DNA of 64,000 nt from Pedobacter sp. (GCA_031119475.1 JAVHXV010000002.1:62001-126000); one strand, 5' to 3'; counted from the first letter of the stretch, positions 44,174 through 53,736 are shown. Translations and numbers: made by a program. Notes: generated by a model from the sequence alone, not told the origin.

Positions 44174-44290
44174 AGGCTGCCGTTCTGGGTGTTGCGCTTT
44201 AAAGCACTTCTTCCCTAAAATCGGCAAAAGTTTTTAAATACCTGCATTTTTTTGCAGTTTTATTTTGCAAACCCGCAAAAGACCGCAAGA

Positions 44291-44358
44291 AAGTCCGAAG
44301 TCAGTAAGTCGGGAAGTCCGAAACAGAGTCTGGACGTCCAAGAGTCCAGAAGTCCGAA
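44291..44358 (+). repeat. AAGTCCGAA repeated three times
   Basis: AAGTCCGAA occurs at 44291-44299, 44314-44322 and 44350-44358, with a TGGACGTCCA palindrome at 44331-44340. It fills the gap between the esterase and PBP4 genes. Confidence 0.65.
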
Positions 44359-44368
44359 AACACTTCGA

Positions 44369-45700
44369 TTAAAAATTATCGTGGATAAAGGTCATTACCC
44401 TAACCATCTCCTTGCGCACATCGGCAGTGGTGGCCACGTAGTTGTTGTTCATGAACGAGAAGAGCAGGGTTTTTCCTTTTTTGGTCACCACATATCCACT
44501 TTGGTTATGTACACCGCTCAGGGTTCCGGTCTTTCCGAATACAAAAGGTTGGTTGGTTTTGGGGTAGGCATTTCTTAATGTACCAGATTTTCCGCCTGCC
44601 GGTAAGAGATCGAACAGTTTCTTTTCGTCGCCCACTTCATCATAGATCAGCTCCAGCAATTTGATCATGTCCCTCGGCGTAAACAGGTTTCCCCTTGATA
44701 GGCCGCTGCCATCTAGCCATCTAGGTTTATCGGGCAAAGTGGTCAGGTAGTTTTTGGTTACATAATCGATCACTTTCGACGTACTGAGTTCTTCGCCCAG
44801 CTGGTTGCCATAGACCAGCAAAAGCTGTTCGGCCATAAAATTATCGCTTGGCAAAAGCATGTGCTTAAATACCGAATCGCTTTTTACGTTATAAATGGTC
44901 TTTGCCCCTACAGGCAGCTTCATTTTAACGATTCCGATATATTTATCCAATGTGTCCGAAAGCAGGTTAACCGTGGTCAACGTACTTACTTTATAGGGCA
45001 CTTGTTGGTCGTACTTTGCGGGAATGACCGTATTTGGATAATTAAACTTATTGGCATTGAAGTCCCTCACCACGTTGAATGGCTTCGAGCTCGTACTATC
45101 TTTTAAAAAGCAGGTGGAGAAGGTCTTTGGCAAGAGCTCCATCTTTCCTGCGGTTTTGGCGGTAATCAGCACCACATTGTCCATGATGGGCAGTTCATTG
45201 ATTTCGGGCTGATAATATTCGTTATAATCATCCCATTGCCACCCGTTGCCATAAAAATCGCCCGTGTATCTGCCTGGGGCAAAAAATAATTTCTTTGAAG
45301 TCTGCTTCAGCAGGTTGTAGGCTTTGGTCCCCTTCAGTTGGGTATGCAAAAATGATGGATCTCCAGTTCCCCAAAAAATGAGCGAGTCGCCCTTTTCGAT
45401 ATATTTTAGTGAAGGAATGGAATCGGGCATCATCTTCAATCCGGCATAAAAGGTAAAAAGCTTGGTGTTGCTGGCCGGCGTATAATATTTCTCTGCATCT
45501 TTCTGAAAGATCATTTCCTTTTTTTCTTTATCATACAAAGCAAAACCGACCTGATATTGCTTGATGACGGCCGAATGCTTAAATTCCCTTTTTACTTGGC
45601 GGGCAATGCGCTGGTTTGTGGAGCATGACGCACAAAAGATAGTCAGGCAACTGAAAGCAAGGATGAGCTTCTTTGGAAGAGAAAGGGAAATGTTTGCCAT
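44369..45700 (-). CDS. dacB: D-Ala-D-Ala carboxypeptidase/endopeptidase (PBP4, peptidase S13)
   Basis: The 443-residue protein is probably a lipoprotein (FCASC, Cys26). The penicillin-binding motifs are SxxK in TPASNTKLF (Ser77 and Lys80), SxN in PSDNFMAEQ and KTG in FGKTGTLSG. It cleaves D-Ala-D-Ala stem peptides and cross-links in peptidoglycan during growth and recycling. It is divergent from the aspartyl protease gene, with 51 bp between them. Confidence 0.93.
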   Translation of the reverse strand: MANISLSLPKKLILAFSCLTIFCASCSTNQRIARQVKREFKHSAVIKQYQVGFALYDKEKKEMIFQKDAEKYYTPASNTKLFTFYAGLKMMPDSIPSLKYIEKGDSLIFWGTGDPSFLHTQLKGTKAYNLLKQTSKKLFFAPGRYTGDFYGNGWQWDDYNEYYQPEINELPIMDNVVLITAKTAGKMELLPKTFSTCFLKDSTSSKPFNVVRDFNANKFNYPNTVIPAKYDQQVPYKVSTLTTVNLLSDTLDKYIGIVKMKLPVGAKTIYNVKSDSVFKHMLLPSDNFMAEQLLLVYGNQLGEELSTSKVIDYVTKNYLTTLPDKPRWLDGSGLSRGNLFTPRDMIKLLELIYDEVGDEKKLFDLLPAGGKSGTLRNAYPKTNQPFVFGKTGTLSGVHNQSGYVVTKKGKTLLFSFMNNNYVATTADVRKEMVRVMTFIHDNF

Positions 45701-45751
45701 ATCAAACTAATAATGATGTGAATGTGTGGCCTAATTTATTAATTTAGTTTT

Positions 45752-47002
45752 ATGAAATCTTGGCAACAGGCAATAAAAACCAAATTCCTTTACTTTCTCC
45801 TCGCATCATTTTTTTGCCAAATCTGCTTTGCGCCTGCCGCAAAGAGCCAAAATTTTACATTTAATGATGGAAGGACAAAAGATGTGCTGGCCTTCGACTT
45901 CATCAAGAACCTGATCGTTATTCCGGTATATATCAATAACAAGGGCCCTTTCAATTTTATTTTGGATACGGGGGTCGGACCAATGGTCATTACCAATCCA
46001 AAACTTATAGACAGCATCGGCCTTACAGGTTTAAGGCAGGTCAAGATTGCCGGATTTGGTGGGGGCGATGAAATGTTTGCCAATGTTGCCCGTACCTCGG
46101 TAACCAGCATTGGCGAAGCCAGCGTGAAGGACTTGATGATCTTTGTGCTCAAGGAGGATGTTTTTAACTTATCATCTTATGTCGGAAAGGAGATTGCCGG
46201 ACTAGTTGGGCATGATTTTTTTAAGGATTTTATCGTAAAGGTCAACTATCCCACACAGCGGATTACCTTTAGCTCCCCAGGAAAAAACGACAAGATCAGG
46301 GGAGAGAAAATTCCTTTTGAACTCATCAACAACAAACCCTACATATCAGCGAGAATCCAAACAGAGGCCCTTGGAAAAATTGGCGTGAAGCTAATTGTCG
46401 ATTGTGGTGCAAGTCATGCGCTTTCTTTGGAAACCTATAACGACAAGGTGTTCCAGCCTTCGGCGGTGAACATACAGGGCAACTTGGGCATCGGACTGAG
46501 TGGCCCGATCAATGGACATATTGGCCGTACACCGACGCTCGGCCTGGGCAACTTCACCTTTAAGAATGTGCTGACCAATTTCCCTACCTATAATGAAATT
46601 GCGAAGACCAATTTCAAGGAAAGGAACGGAAATCTTGGCGCAGACATCTTGAAGCGCTTCCATGTAACATTTGATTACCAACACAAGGTGATGTACCTGC
46701 AGAAAAACGAATTTTTTAAGCGCCCATTTGAGCACGATATGTCGGGTATGGAGCTTTACATGAGTGGTGCGCCAGACCACTATTGCCTCTTGGGCCGCAT
46801 TGAGCCTGATTCGCCTGCCGAAAAAGCAGATTTTCACCTCAATGACCAGATCATTTCCATTAACCTTAGAGCAATCGAAGATTTTAGTCTGGATGAAGTA
46901 AGCGCGCTTTTTAAGTCGGGCGATGGACGGGTGCTCATCATCGAAATTCTGCGCGACAAGAAAATTTTGGTCAAATTGCTAAAGTTAAGGAAAAGGGTGT
47001 AA
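45752..47002 (+). CDS. Secreted retropepsin-like aspartyl protease with C-terminal PDZ domain
   Basis: The 416-residue protein has a signal peptide (about 1-32). It has two aspartic protease motifs, FILDTGVGPMVIT (Asp72) and LIVDCGASHALSLE (Asp217), in two beta domains. A PDZ-like domain at about 325-410 contains IEPDSPAEKADFHLNDQIISI. Such proteins are common in Bacteroidota, but their substrates are unknown. The PDZ domain may select C-termini of damaged or exported proteins. Confidence 0.9.
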   Translation: MKSWQQAIKTKFLYFLLASFFCQICFAPAAKSQNFTFNDGRTKDVLAFDFIKNLIVIPVYINNKGPFNFILDTGVGPMVITNPKLIDSIGLTGLRQVKIAGFGGGDEMFANVARTSVTSIGEASVKDLMIFVLKEDVFNLSSYVGKEIAGLVGHDFFKDFIVKVNYPTQRITFSSPGKNDKIRGEKIPFELINNKPYISARIQTEALGKIGVKLIVDCGASHALSLETYNDKVFQPSAVNIQGNLGIGLSGPINGHIGRTPTLGLGNFTFKNVLTNFPTYNEIAKTNFKERNGNLGADILKRFHVTFDYQHKVMYLQKNEFFKRPFEHDMSGMELYMSGAPDHYCLLGRIEPDSPAEKADFHLNDQIISINLRAIEDFSLDEVSALFKSGDGRVLIIEILRDKKILVKLLKLRKRV

Positions 47003-47080
47003 GCGGGTAACTTTTCGGTTACGCCTCGGGCTTTGCATTTGCTTCTTTTACTTTTACCGCCTTTATAGTTCCCGTATACG

Positions 47081-47950
47081 ATGTTTAAAAGATTAATGTA
47101 TGTCATGCTGCTCGGTTTTGCGCAGCAGGCCGCGGCACAACAGACAGATTCGCTTACCGTAGTCAATGCCCATTGGACGAAAAAGGAGATTGCCCCAAAA
47201 ACCAAGCTGGTCACCTATCATTTCGATCAAAAAAATTTATTTTCCGCAAACCAGTATGTGGCCTATGTAGAGATCAAAAGAAATGGCAGGGCGCCGGTAT
47301 TTGATTTCGGAAATGAAGTAAAAGTTAAAAAGACCACCTCAACTTTTGCAAAGGAGCTACAAGCTATCGCAGCGATCAATGGAACTTTTTTTGATGTCGC
47401 CAATGGCGGATCGGTAGATTTTATCAAAATGGATGGAGTGGTCATCAAACAAAATGTGCTGGATAAGAACGGAAACAGGACGAGGCACCAAAGAGCTGCT
47501 TTGGTCATCGACGATAAAGGAAGGCTCACGCTAAAAAACTGGGACGAAACACCTGATTGGGAGCAACGCCTTCCAGAGAAAAACGTGATGCTGAGTGGCC
47601 CCATGTTGCTAACGGGCTACCAATATCACCAACTGGATTCTACGGCATTTACCCGCCTGAGAAACCCACGAACAGCCATTGGCATCAAACCTAATGGCAA
47701 TGTGATCATGTTGGTGGTTGATGGGCGAAATGACAATTCTGCGGGCATGAGCTTGCACGAATTGGCCAAGCTGATGCGTTGGTTAGGTTGTACCAGTGCC
47801 ATTAACCTGGATGGTGGCGGATCGACTACGCTCTGGGTAGCCAACGGAAATGAAAATGGCGTGGTCAATTATCCTTCAGACAACAAGAAGTGGGACCATG
47901 AGGGCGAAAGGAAAGTTGCCAACGTGGTGATCCTAAAACAAAAACCATAG
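47081..47950 (+). CDS. Phosphodiester glycosidase family (NAGPA-like) secreted protein
   Basis: The 289-residue protein has a signal peptide (1-20, ending AAAQ). The NAGPA/DUF2233 marks are AAINGTFFD near residue 95, AIGIKPNGNVIMLVVDGR and the highly conserved INLDGGGSTTLWV. The family includes the enzyme that uncovers mannose-6-phosphate and bacterial proteins acting on sugar phosphodiesters in cell walls. It follows the PDZ protease by 79 bp. The substrate is unknown. Confidence 0.9.
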   Translation: MFKRLMYVMLLGFAQQAAAQQTDSLTVVNAHWTKKEIAPKTKLVTYHFDQKNLFSANQYVAYVEIKRNGRAPVFDFGNEVKVKKTTSTFAKELQAIAAINGTFFDVANGGSVDFIKMDGVVIKQNVLDKNGNRTRHQRAALVIDDKGRLTLKNWDETPDWEQRLPEKNVMLSGPMLLTGYQYHQLDSTAFTRLRNPRTAIGIKPNGNVIMLVVDGRNDNSAGMSLHELAKLMRWLGCTSAINLDGGGSTTLWVANGNENGVVNYPSDNKKWDHEGERKVANVVILKQKP

Positions 47951-47954
47951 CTTG

Positions 47955-48043
47955 ACTTTGACAAACTCCCCAAATAAACTCTGCGTTTTTACCATAATTT
48001 AAAGTGATTTGGTGATTGATGGTACCATTGACTTTGACAAAGT
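47955..48043 (+). repeat. Paired 13-bp palindrome ACTTTGACAAAGT, locus 4
   Basis: The first copy, ACTTTGACAAACT (47955-47967), has one mismatch and is followed by CCCCAAATAA, like the first copy at 681-693. The second is perfect, at 48031-48043. The spacing is 76 bp. The pair lies just after the NAGPA-like gene and before the lipoprotein gene. Confidence 0.8.
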
Positions 48044-48121
48044 GAATGGCAAAACCATGACAAAAAACCGCAAAGGAGGTCACAAAATCTAGGCCTTACT
48101 CCGCATTTCACCAAACCTTGC

Positions 48122-48129
48122 TATCTTTG
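48122..48129 (+). promoter_or_regulatory. -7 box of the 48135 lipoprotein gene
   Basis: TATCTTTG matches TAnnTTTG exactly and lies five bases before the ATG. Transcription may therefore begin at or next to the start codon. Confidence 0.5.
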
Positions 48130-48134
48130 TAAAG

Positions 48135-49079
48135 ATGAAGCTAAATCCCTTTTTGACGGCTATTCTAGTTAGCCTTTCCATCCTATCTGCCTGCAATACC
48201 GATCCAAATAAAGGTAACGCGCCATCCAAAATAGAATCTGCCTTTACAAAAGTTGATGGCGTGCGTTTCTTTGAGGTTAAACGCCGTTACCGGAACGGCC
48301 TTTCCTTTAACAAAGATGGCTTTATGCACCAGCCTACCTGGGTCCTAGAGTTTAAGGCGCCCGATACCATGTTGGCCTATAGCCCTGAAAAAAAGGGAAT
48401 GGAAGCTTTTTACCTTCAGTTTGACCATGGAAAGGTCTATAATTTTGCGCGCGAGTTTTTTCGGGCCATTTACATCGGCAAAGACAGCTTGATTTTGCAA
48501 AGACTGCAGGTTGACGGAAAAGTGATTGCTGGAGACGATGACGTACGTTCAGATGTGTACTGTACGTTTTACACGAAAGATTACATCGAAAACAAACTGA
48601 AAACCACCGTCGGCGAACTGCAAAAGCCCACTAAGGCCGATACCGCCTATATCCAGAAACTGTCCGATCAGACACACCGTGATCCAAGCAATCCAAAAAT
48701 TGCTTTTGCGGCCACCTCGCCTGTTATTTTCGCGCCCAAAAGCAAATATGTAACGGTTGAGAAATTGGTGACCATCGACGAAACCAACCACCGCAGCGCA
48801 TCGTACGACTATATGTATCCACAATATAAGATCGAAATCTTAAGGTCCTACAAACAATTTTCCTATAGCTTTTCGCTGATCGTAGATGCGCTAGGCAACC
48901 TCTACGTTAACCGGGTAGATGGAGTAATGCCAGAAGACGTTCCTCCCAGAAAACGTTTGCTGCAGGGCATTGCCAATGTCTACCTTAAAAATCTATTCGC
49001 CATTACCCCTGGCAAAACACTGGGCATCCCACATTCCAGTGAAGTAACCGTTTATCTAAAAGGAAAACTTGGCCAGTAA
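48135..49079 (+). CDS. Lipoprotein of unknown function
   Basis: The 314-residue protein has a lipoprotein signal (SILSACNTD, Cys20). I did not recognise a family. The N-terminal half contains mixed strands with a LQRLQVDGKVIAGDDDVRSDV segment. The C-terminal half holds PQYKIEILRSYKQFSYSFSLIVDALGNLYVNRV, a regular beta pattern. There are two cysteines (the lipid-modified one and one in SDVYCTFY). It stands alone between the NAGPA-like and cold-shock genes. Confidence 0.85.
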   Translation: MKLNPFLTAILVSLSILSACNTDPNKGNAPSKIESAFTKVDGVRFFEVKRRYRNGLSFNKDGFMHQPTWVLEFKAPDTMLAYSPEKKGMEAFYLQFDHGKVYNFAREFFRAIYIGKDSLILQRLQVDGKVIAGDDDVRSDVYCTFYTKDYIENKLKTTVGELQKPTKADTAYIQKLSDQTHRDPSNPKIAFAATSPVIFAPKSKYVTVEKLVTIDETNHRSASYDYMYPQYKIEILRSYKQFSYSFSLIVDALGNLYVNRVDGVMPEDVPPRKRLLQGIANVYLKNLFAITPGKTLGIPHSSEVTVYLKGKLGQ

Positions 49080-49168
49080 TTTTGCGTAATTGCGCAAAAA
49101 AAGAGGGATTTGCATTTATTCCATTTTATTTCTGTACCTTGCAGACTTTATATACTAATTACAATACA

Positions 49169-49360
49169 ATGCAACAAGGAACAGTAAAATTTTTTAATGT
49201 AACAAAAGGTTTCGGATTTATCATCCCTTCAAATGGCGATAGCGAAATTTTTGTACATTCAACAGGCCTTATCGACGAAATCCGTGAAAACGACACCGTA
49301 GAATACGATGTAGAAAACGGAAGAAAAGGTTTGAACGCCGTTAATGTGAAAGTAATTTAA
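49169..49360 (+). CDS. Cold-shock domain protein
   Basis: This 63-residue protein is one cold-shock OB-fold that binds single-stranded RNA or DNA. The RNP1 motif is KGFGFI and RNP2 is IFVHST, with the typical start MQQGTVKFFN. I placed the start at 49169, because upstream residues in the same frame do not match the family. A -7-like TACCTTGC lies near 49136-49143 and a strong terminator follows the stop. No nearby gene shares its operon. Confidence 0.94.
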   Translation: MQQGTVKFFNVTKGFGFIIPSNGDSEIFVHSTGLIDEIRENDTVEYDVENGRKGLNAVNVKVI

Positions 49361-49378
49361 TTATTATCATATTTTTCC

Positions 49379-49409
49379 AAGCCTCCCGAATAATCGGGAG
49401 GCTTTTTTT
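49379..49409 (+). terminator. Terminator of the cold-shock gene
   Basis: AAGCCTCCCGA (49379-49389) pairs with TCGGGAGGCTT (49394-49404), followed by a T-run. The loop is four bases. Confidence 0.92.
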
Positions 49410-49447
49410 ATGCCCAAAAATCCCAAACCATCAGTCCAATCAAAACA

Positions 49448-49476
49448 AAAAGCCCCATCTGACCGATGGGGCTTTT
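49448..49476. terminator. Bidirectional terminator before the GDPD gene end
   Basis: AAAAGCCCCATC (49448-49459) pairs with GATGGGGCTTTT (49465-49476), with A-rich sequence before and T-rich after. It lies 22 bp from the stop codon of the convergent GDPD gene. Confidence 0.85.
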
Positions 49477-49498
49477 CTCTGATACATCCGTTCAGTAA

Positions 49499-50290
49499 TT
49501 ATTTTTTTCTGGCGGCAATGGTCTCGAACAAAAGTTCAGGTTCATTGGTCGTGATAAAATCAACCTTGTTGTCCAAGAAAAAGTTCATGTCTTCCACTTT
49601 GTTTACCGTCCATACATTGAGTACTACGCCCAATTGCTTGGCTGGAGCAAACCATTCGTTTTTTCTGAATGCGGCCATCGGATAATCAATTCCGGTAATA
49701 CGGTCGGCCTTGATCTTGGCTGGTTCTACATCACCTGTTAAATAGTGTACCTTCATTGCCGGTGCTTTCTCCACAATATATTGGCAGATGTCGTAGCCAA
49801 AGCTGATGAATTCGACCCAGCGCTCGGCCTTTAGCTTATGCACCAGCTGTAAACATCTTTCTGCAAGGTAAAGATCTCTTTCCTTGCCCAGTTTTTGAGG
49901 TTTGATCTCGAAAATAAGCTTAGTAGTCTTTTGCTTCATGCCTTCTCTCAGGTAGGCTTCGGCTGTTGGGATCGATTCTCCGTTCGCATGTTTCTTGGTC
50001 AACAGCTCGGCATAGGTAGAATTCGGGATAGACATGCCCTGGAAGTTCGGGTCGTGGTTGACCACCAAAACGCTGTCTTTGGTCATGTGCACATCGAACT
50101 CCGAGCCAAAACATTTGATCTTCACGGCCTCCTTTAAAGAGGCAATTGAATTTTCTGGAAATCCGTTTTTCTTCCATGCGCCGCGGTGGGCAATCACCTG
50201 GTTCTTGTTCCAGGTCGTAATCGGTTTTTGAGCTTTCGCTCCTGCATTAATCATGGCGACAAAAATGATCGCGGTTAAAATCTGTTTCAT
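49499..50290 (-). CDS. Secreted glycerophosphodiester phosphodiesterase
   Basis: The 263-residue protein has a signal peptide (1-21, ending GAKAQ). The catalytic GDPD region begins VIAHRGAWKKNGFPENSIASL, and the metal-binding pair lies in SEFDVHMTKDSVLVVNHD. The rest of the TIM barrel ends with LNVWTVNKVEDMNFFLDNKVDFITTNEP. It hydrolyses glycerophosphodiesters released from phospholipids to glycerol-3-phosphate and an alcohol, here in the periplasm. Confidence 0.94.
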   Translation of the reverse strand: MKQILTAIIFVAMINAGAKAQKPITTWNKNQVIAHRGAWKKNGFPENSIASLKEAVKIKCFGSEFDVHMTKDSVLVVNHDPNFQGMSIPNSTYAELLTKKHANGESIPTAEAYLREGMKQKTTKLIFEIKPQKLGKERDLYLAERCLQLVHKLKAERWVEFISFGYDICQYIVEKAPAMKVHYLTGDVEPAKIKADRITGIDYPMAAFRKNEWFAPAKQLGVVLNVWTVNKVEDMNFFLDNKVDFITTNEPELLFETIAARKK

Positions 50291-50418
50291 GTACGTACAT
50301 TTGGAATGTTAAATGTAGCTTTTTCGGCTAAAACTTTATAGATTTTTTCTTAATTTATCGCCCTAAACAAGATTTGGGCCCGCACAACTGTAGGCTACGT
50401 TTATCCGTTACTATCAAA

Positions 50419-53400
50419 ATGGGCAGCAACTACGACCTTTTAATTGCAAAGATCAATGAGTTTACCCGAAAGTTTTATCTCAATAAACTTTTGCGGGGAA
50501 GCATATATGCCGCTGCCAGTATCATGGCGCTGTACCTGTTGCTTTTTGTCTTTGTCTATTTTGCACAGCCCAGCCCAATGGCAAAAACCATCCTTTTCTT
50601 TGCTTTTATCTTAATTTCATTGCTTGCCATTGGCATTTGGATCGTTAGGCCAAGCCTTTCTTATTTCAGGCTCAGCCGTACCTTAAGCATCGAACAGGCG
50701 GCCAGGCTAATTGGCGATCATTTCTTCACCGTAAAAGACCGTTTGCTCAACACTTTACAGCTTAAGATGCTGGCAGACGAAGCCCCACAGCAACGCCTGT
50801 TGATCTTGGCGGGCATTGATCAAAAAATCGGCGAACTAAAACCCATCCCTTTTTCGAGCGCCATTAATTTGGGCGATAACAAAAAACATGTCAAGTATAT
50901 TTTGTTTCCCCTAGCGATCATTCTTTGCATAGGCCTCATAGCACCGGCCATTTTAAGGGAAGGAACGGATAGTTTTATCCGCTACAACGAAGAAGTGCTG
51001 CCCCGTGCCCCATTCCAGTTCAACATCCGTAATACGAGCCTTAAGGTTACGCAGGGCGATGATTTTACTGTCAAGCTCGCGCTGAGCGGCAACGAGTTTC
51101 CACAGGACATCTACATCGAAGATGGGGCAAATACGTATAAGCTGGAAAAAGAGAAAATCGATCAGTTTAATTACACGTTTAAGAACGTCCAAAAAAGCAA
51201 AAAACTCAAGTTTTTCGGTGGGGGATTTAATTCTTCCACTTTTGTACTCGAGGTACAGCCCCGCCCCTCACTGCTCAACATGAGCGCCCAACTGATCTTC
51301 CCCAGCTACCTGCACCGAAAAAACGAGGAAGTAAACAACGTTGGCGATCTGTTGATCCCCGAAGGCACAAAGGTAACCTGGCGCCTGCACACAGAAAACA
51401 GTGAGCAACTCGCTTTTATCTATCAGGATAAATCCTATCAACTGACAGTTAATGATGACCTGGCCAGTTTTAGTGCCGTTGTTCGAAAAAATGGCAACTA
51501 TCGAATCATCCCGAAAAATAGTGCAGTCAGCAATGCCGATTCGCTAAGCCATCAACTGGCGGTCATCGCAGATCAGTATCCGAGCATCAATGTGGTAGAA
51601 ACGCCTGATTCGCTGAGTACAAAAGCACTTTATTTTTCTGGAAATATTGCAGACGACTATGGGTTTTCATCCCTAAAATTCAAATATCAGGTTAAGGAAA
51701 ACAACAAACTTGTTGGCTCATTCAGCCATCCGATCACGATTAAGCCGAACCAGCTCGAAAACTCATTTTTCTACCTCTGGAATTTGGGCTCGCTAACCTT
51801 AAAGCCCGGCCAAAGCATCGAATACTACTTTGAAGTTGCAGATAATGATGGCATAAATGGTGCAAAAGTGATGCGCTCGGAAATCAAGACCTACCAGGTA
51901 CCTACACAGCAACAGGTTGCAGAAAAACTGAACGCAAACAGTGAGGCACTCAAACAAAAAATGGAATCGACCATTAAATTGGCCAATAGCATAGAAAAGG
52001 AAAGCAAAAAACTGACCCAGAATTTGCTCGATAAGAAAAACCTGACGTTCGAAGACCGGAAGCAGATCGAACAGCTGCTCGACAAACAAAAACAGCTGGA
52101 AGAAGCCGTAAAGGACATTAAAGCGCAGAACGACAAAAACAACCTGCAGAAAAGTGAAAATAGCCAATATGATGAAGAGCTAAAAGAAAAGCAGAAGCAG
52201 ATCGATGAACTGTTTAACAATGTCTTGGACGAAAAAACCAAAACACTTCTGCAAAAGCTGCAGCAGTTGATGGAACTGAACAACAAAGACCTCACCCGCG
52301 AAGAATTGGCCAAGATGCAGATGGACAACAAGATGTTAAAAAACGAACTCGACCGCATTTTGGAACTCTATAAGCAGCTGGAATTCGAACAAAACCTACA
52401 GCAATCCATCGATCGTCTGGAAGAAATGGCCAAAGATCAGCAAGCGCTCAGCCAGCAGTCAAAAGACAGAAACGCATCGGCGGATGATCTTAAATCCAAA
52501 CAGGACCAGTTGAGCAAGGATTTTAAAGACCTCCAAAAAGAATTGGAGCAATTGGATAAAAAAAATCAGGAGCTAGAAAGACCTAACGATTTCGAAGACA
52601 CCAAAAAGGAAAGCGATGCAATCGAAAAAAACCAGGGCGAAAGCAAGGAATCGCTGAACAAAAACGACCGCCAAAAAGCCGCACAAAAACAACAGGAGGC
52701 CGCACAGAAGATGCAGCAATTGGCCCAAAAAATGAAAGAAAGCCAACAATCTGGCGAACAAAAGGAAGACCAGACCAATGCCGAGGAACTGCGCAGGCTT
52801 TTAGAAAATCTATTGACCACCTCATTTGAACAGGAAAAAGTGATGCTCGGCCTCAGAAGAATGAGCAACAACGACCCGTCTTACGTGGGCAACGTACAGC
52901 AGCAGCGGACTATCAAAGACAACATGAAAACCATTGCCGATAGTTTGTTCTCCCTAAGCAAACGCGTGCCACAGATCCAGACCACGGTAAATGCCGAGGT
53001 ACAGAAAATCAATTTCAATATGGACAAGGCCCTCGATCTGTTGGGCGATAGAAGGACGCAGGAGGCTAACCGTTCGCAACAATTTGCCATGACCTCACTT
53101 AATAATCTTGCCTTAATGCTGAATGAGGCCTTAGATCAATTGCAAAACTCGAAGGCAGGAGGAAAAGGGAAGGGCGGCAAAGGCAATAGCAAGGGAGGGA
53201 TGAAAAGGCTGCAACAGATGCAGGAGCAACTGAACAAACAGATGCAGCAGGCCCGCGACAAGATGCAGCGCGAAGGAAACATGGGCACCGTGCCCAAGGG
53301 CCAGATGAGCCAGGAGTTTGCCAAGATGGCCCAGCAACAGCAGATGATCAGGGAAGCGCTCCAAAAAATTAATCAGCAGGAAAATAAAGACGGAAAAGGT

Positions 53401-53736
53401 GCATTGGGGAACCTCAATCAGCTCACCCAGGAAATGAAGCAGACCGAACTCGACCTGGTCAACAAAAAGATTTCGCAAGAAACCATGGACAGGCAGCGCA
53501 ACCTCCAGACCAAATTGCTCGATGCCGAAAAAGCCCAAAGAGAACAGGACGAGGATTCGAAGCGCGAAAGCAATGCCGCCAAAGATTTTCCGCCATCCTA
53601 CAAACAGCTGCTCGAAAAATATAAAAAACAACAACAGAGTGAAAGCGAAATGATCCAAAAGCTGCCACCTAACCTCAATTATTATTACAAGAATAAAATA
53701 GCCGAATACTTTAAATTGCTAAATTCGTCGCATTAA
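50419..53736 (+). CDS. Large DUF4175-type membrane-anchored coiled-coil protein
   Basis: The 1105-residue protein starts with two transmembrane helices (about 35-57 and 62-84), and another follows near 160-180. A periplasmic or Ig-like beta-rich part runs from about 200 to 500. From about residue 500 to the end it is almost entirely helical and rich in Gln, Lys and Glu, with long coiled coils (QEAAQKMQQLAQKMKESQ). I used the ATG at 50419. An earlier TTG at 50374 adds 15 unlikely residues. It matches the large Bacteroidota DUF4175 family of unknown function and is followed six bases later by ybeY. Confidence 0.88.
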   Translation: MGSNYDLLIAKINEFTRKFYLNKLLRGSIYAAASIMALYLLLFVFVYFAQPSPMAKTILFFAFILISLLAIGIWIVRPSLSYFRLSRTLSIEQAARLIGDHFFTVKDRLLNTLQLKMLADEAPQQRLLILAGIDQKIGELKPIPFSSAINLGDNKKHVKYILFPLAIILCIGLIAPAILREGTDSFIRYNEEVLPRAPFQFNIRNTSLKVTQGDDFTVKLALSGNEFPQDIYIEDGANTYKLEKEKIDQFNYTFKNVQKSKKLKFFGGGFNSSTFVLEVQPRPSLLNMSAQLIFPSYLHRKNEEVNNVGDLLIPEGTKVTWRLHTENSEQLAFIYQDKSYQLTVNDDLASFSAVVRKNGNYRIIPKNSAVSNADSLSHQLAVIADQYPSINVVETPDSLSTKALYFSGNIADDYGFSSLKFKYQVKENNKLVGSFSHPITIKPNQLENSFFYLWNLGSLTLKPGQSIEYYFEVADNDGINGAKVMRSEIKTYQVPTQQQVAEKLNANSEALKQKMESTIKLANSIEKESKKLTQNLLDKKNLTFEDRKQIEQLLDKQKQLEEAVKDIKAQNDKNNLQKSENSQYDEELKEKQKQIDELFNNVLDEKTKTLLQKLQQLMELNNKDLTREELAKMQMDNKMLKNELDRILELYKQLEFEQNLQQSIDRLEEMAKDQQALSQQSKDRNASADDLKSKQDQLSKDFKDLQKELEQLDKKNQELERPNDFEDTKKESDAIEKNQGESKESLNKNDRQKAAQKQQEAAQKMQQLAQKMKESQQSGEQKEDQTNAEELRRLLENLLTTSFEQEKVMLGLRRMSNNDPSYVGNVQQQRTIKDNMKTIADSLFSLSKRVPQIQTTVNAEVQKINFNMDKALDLLGDRRTQEANRSQQFAMTSLNNLALMLNEALDQLQNSKAGGKGKGGKGNSKGGMKRLQQMQEQLNKQMQQARDKMQREGNMGTVPKGQMSQEFAKMAQQQQMIREALQKINQQENKDGKGALGNLNQLTQEMKQTELDLVNKKISQETMDRQRNLQTKLLDAEKAQREQDEDSKRESNAAKDFPPSYKQLLEKYKKQQQSESEMIQKLPPNLNYYYKNKIAEYFKLLNSSH

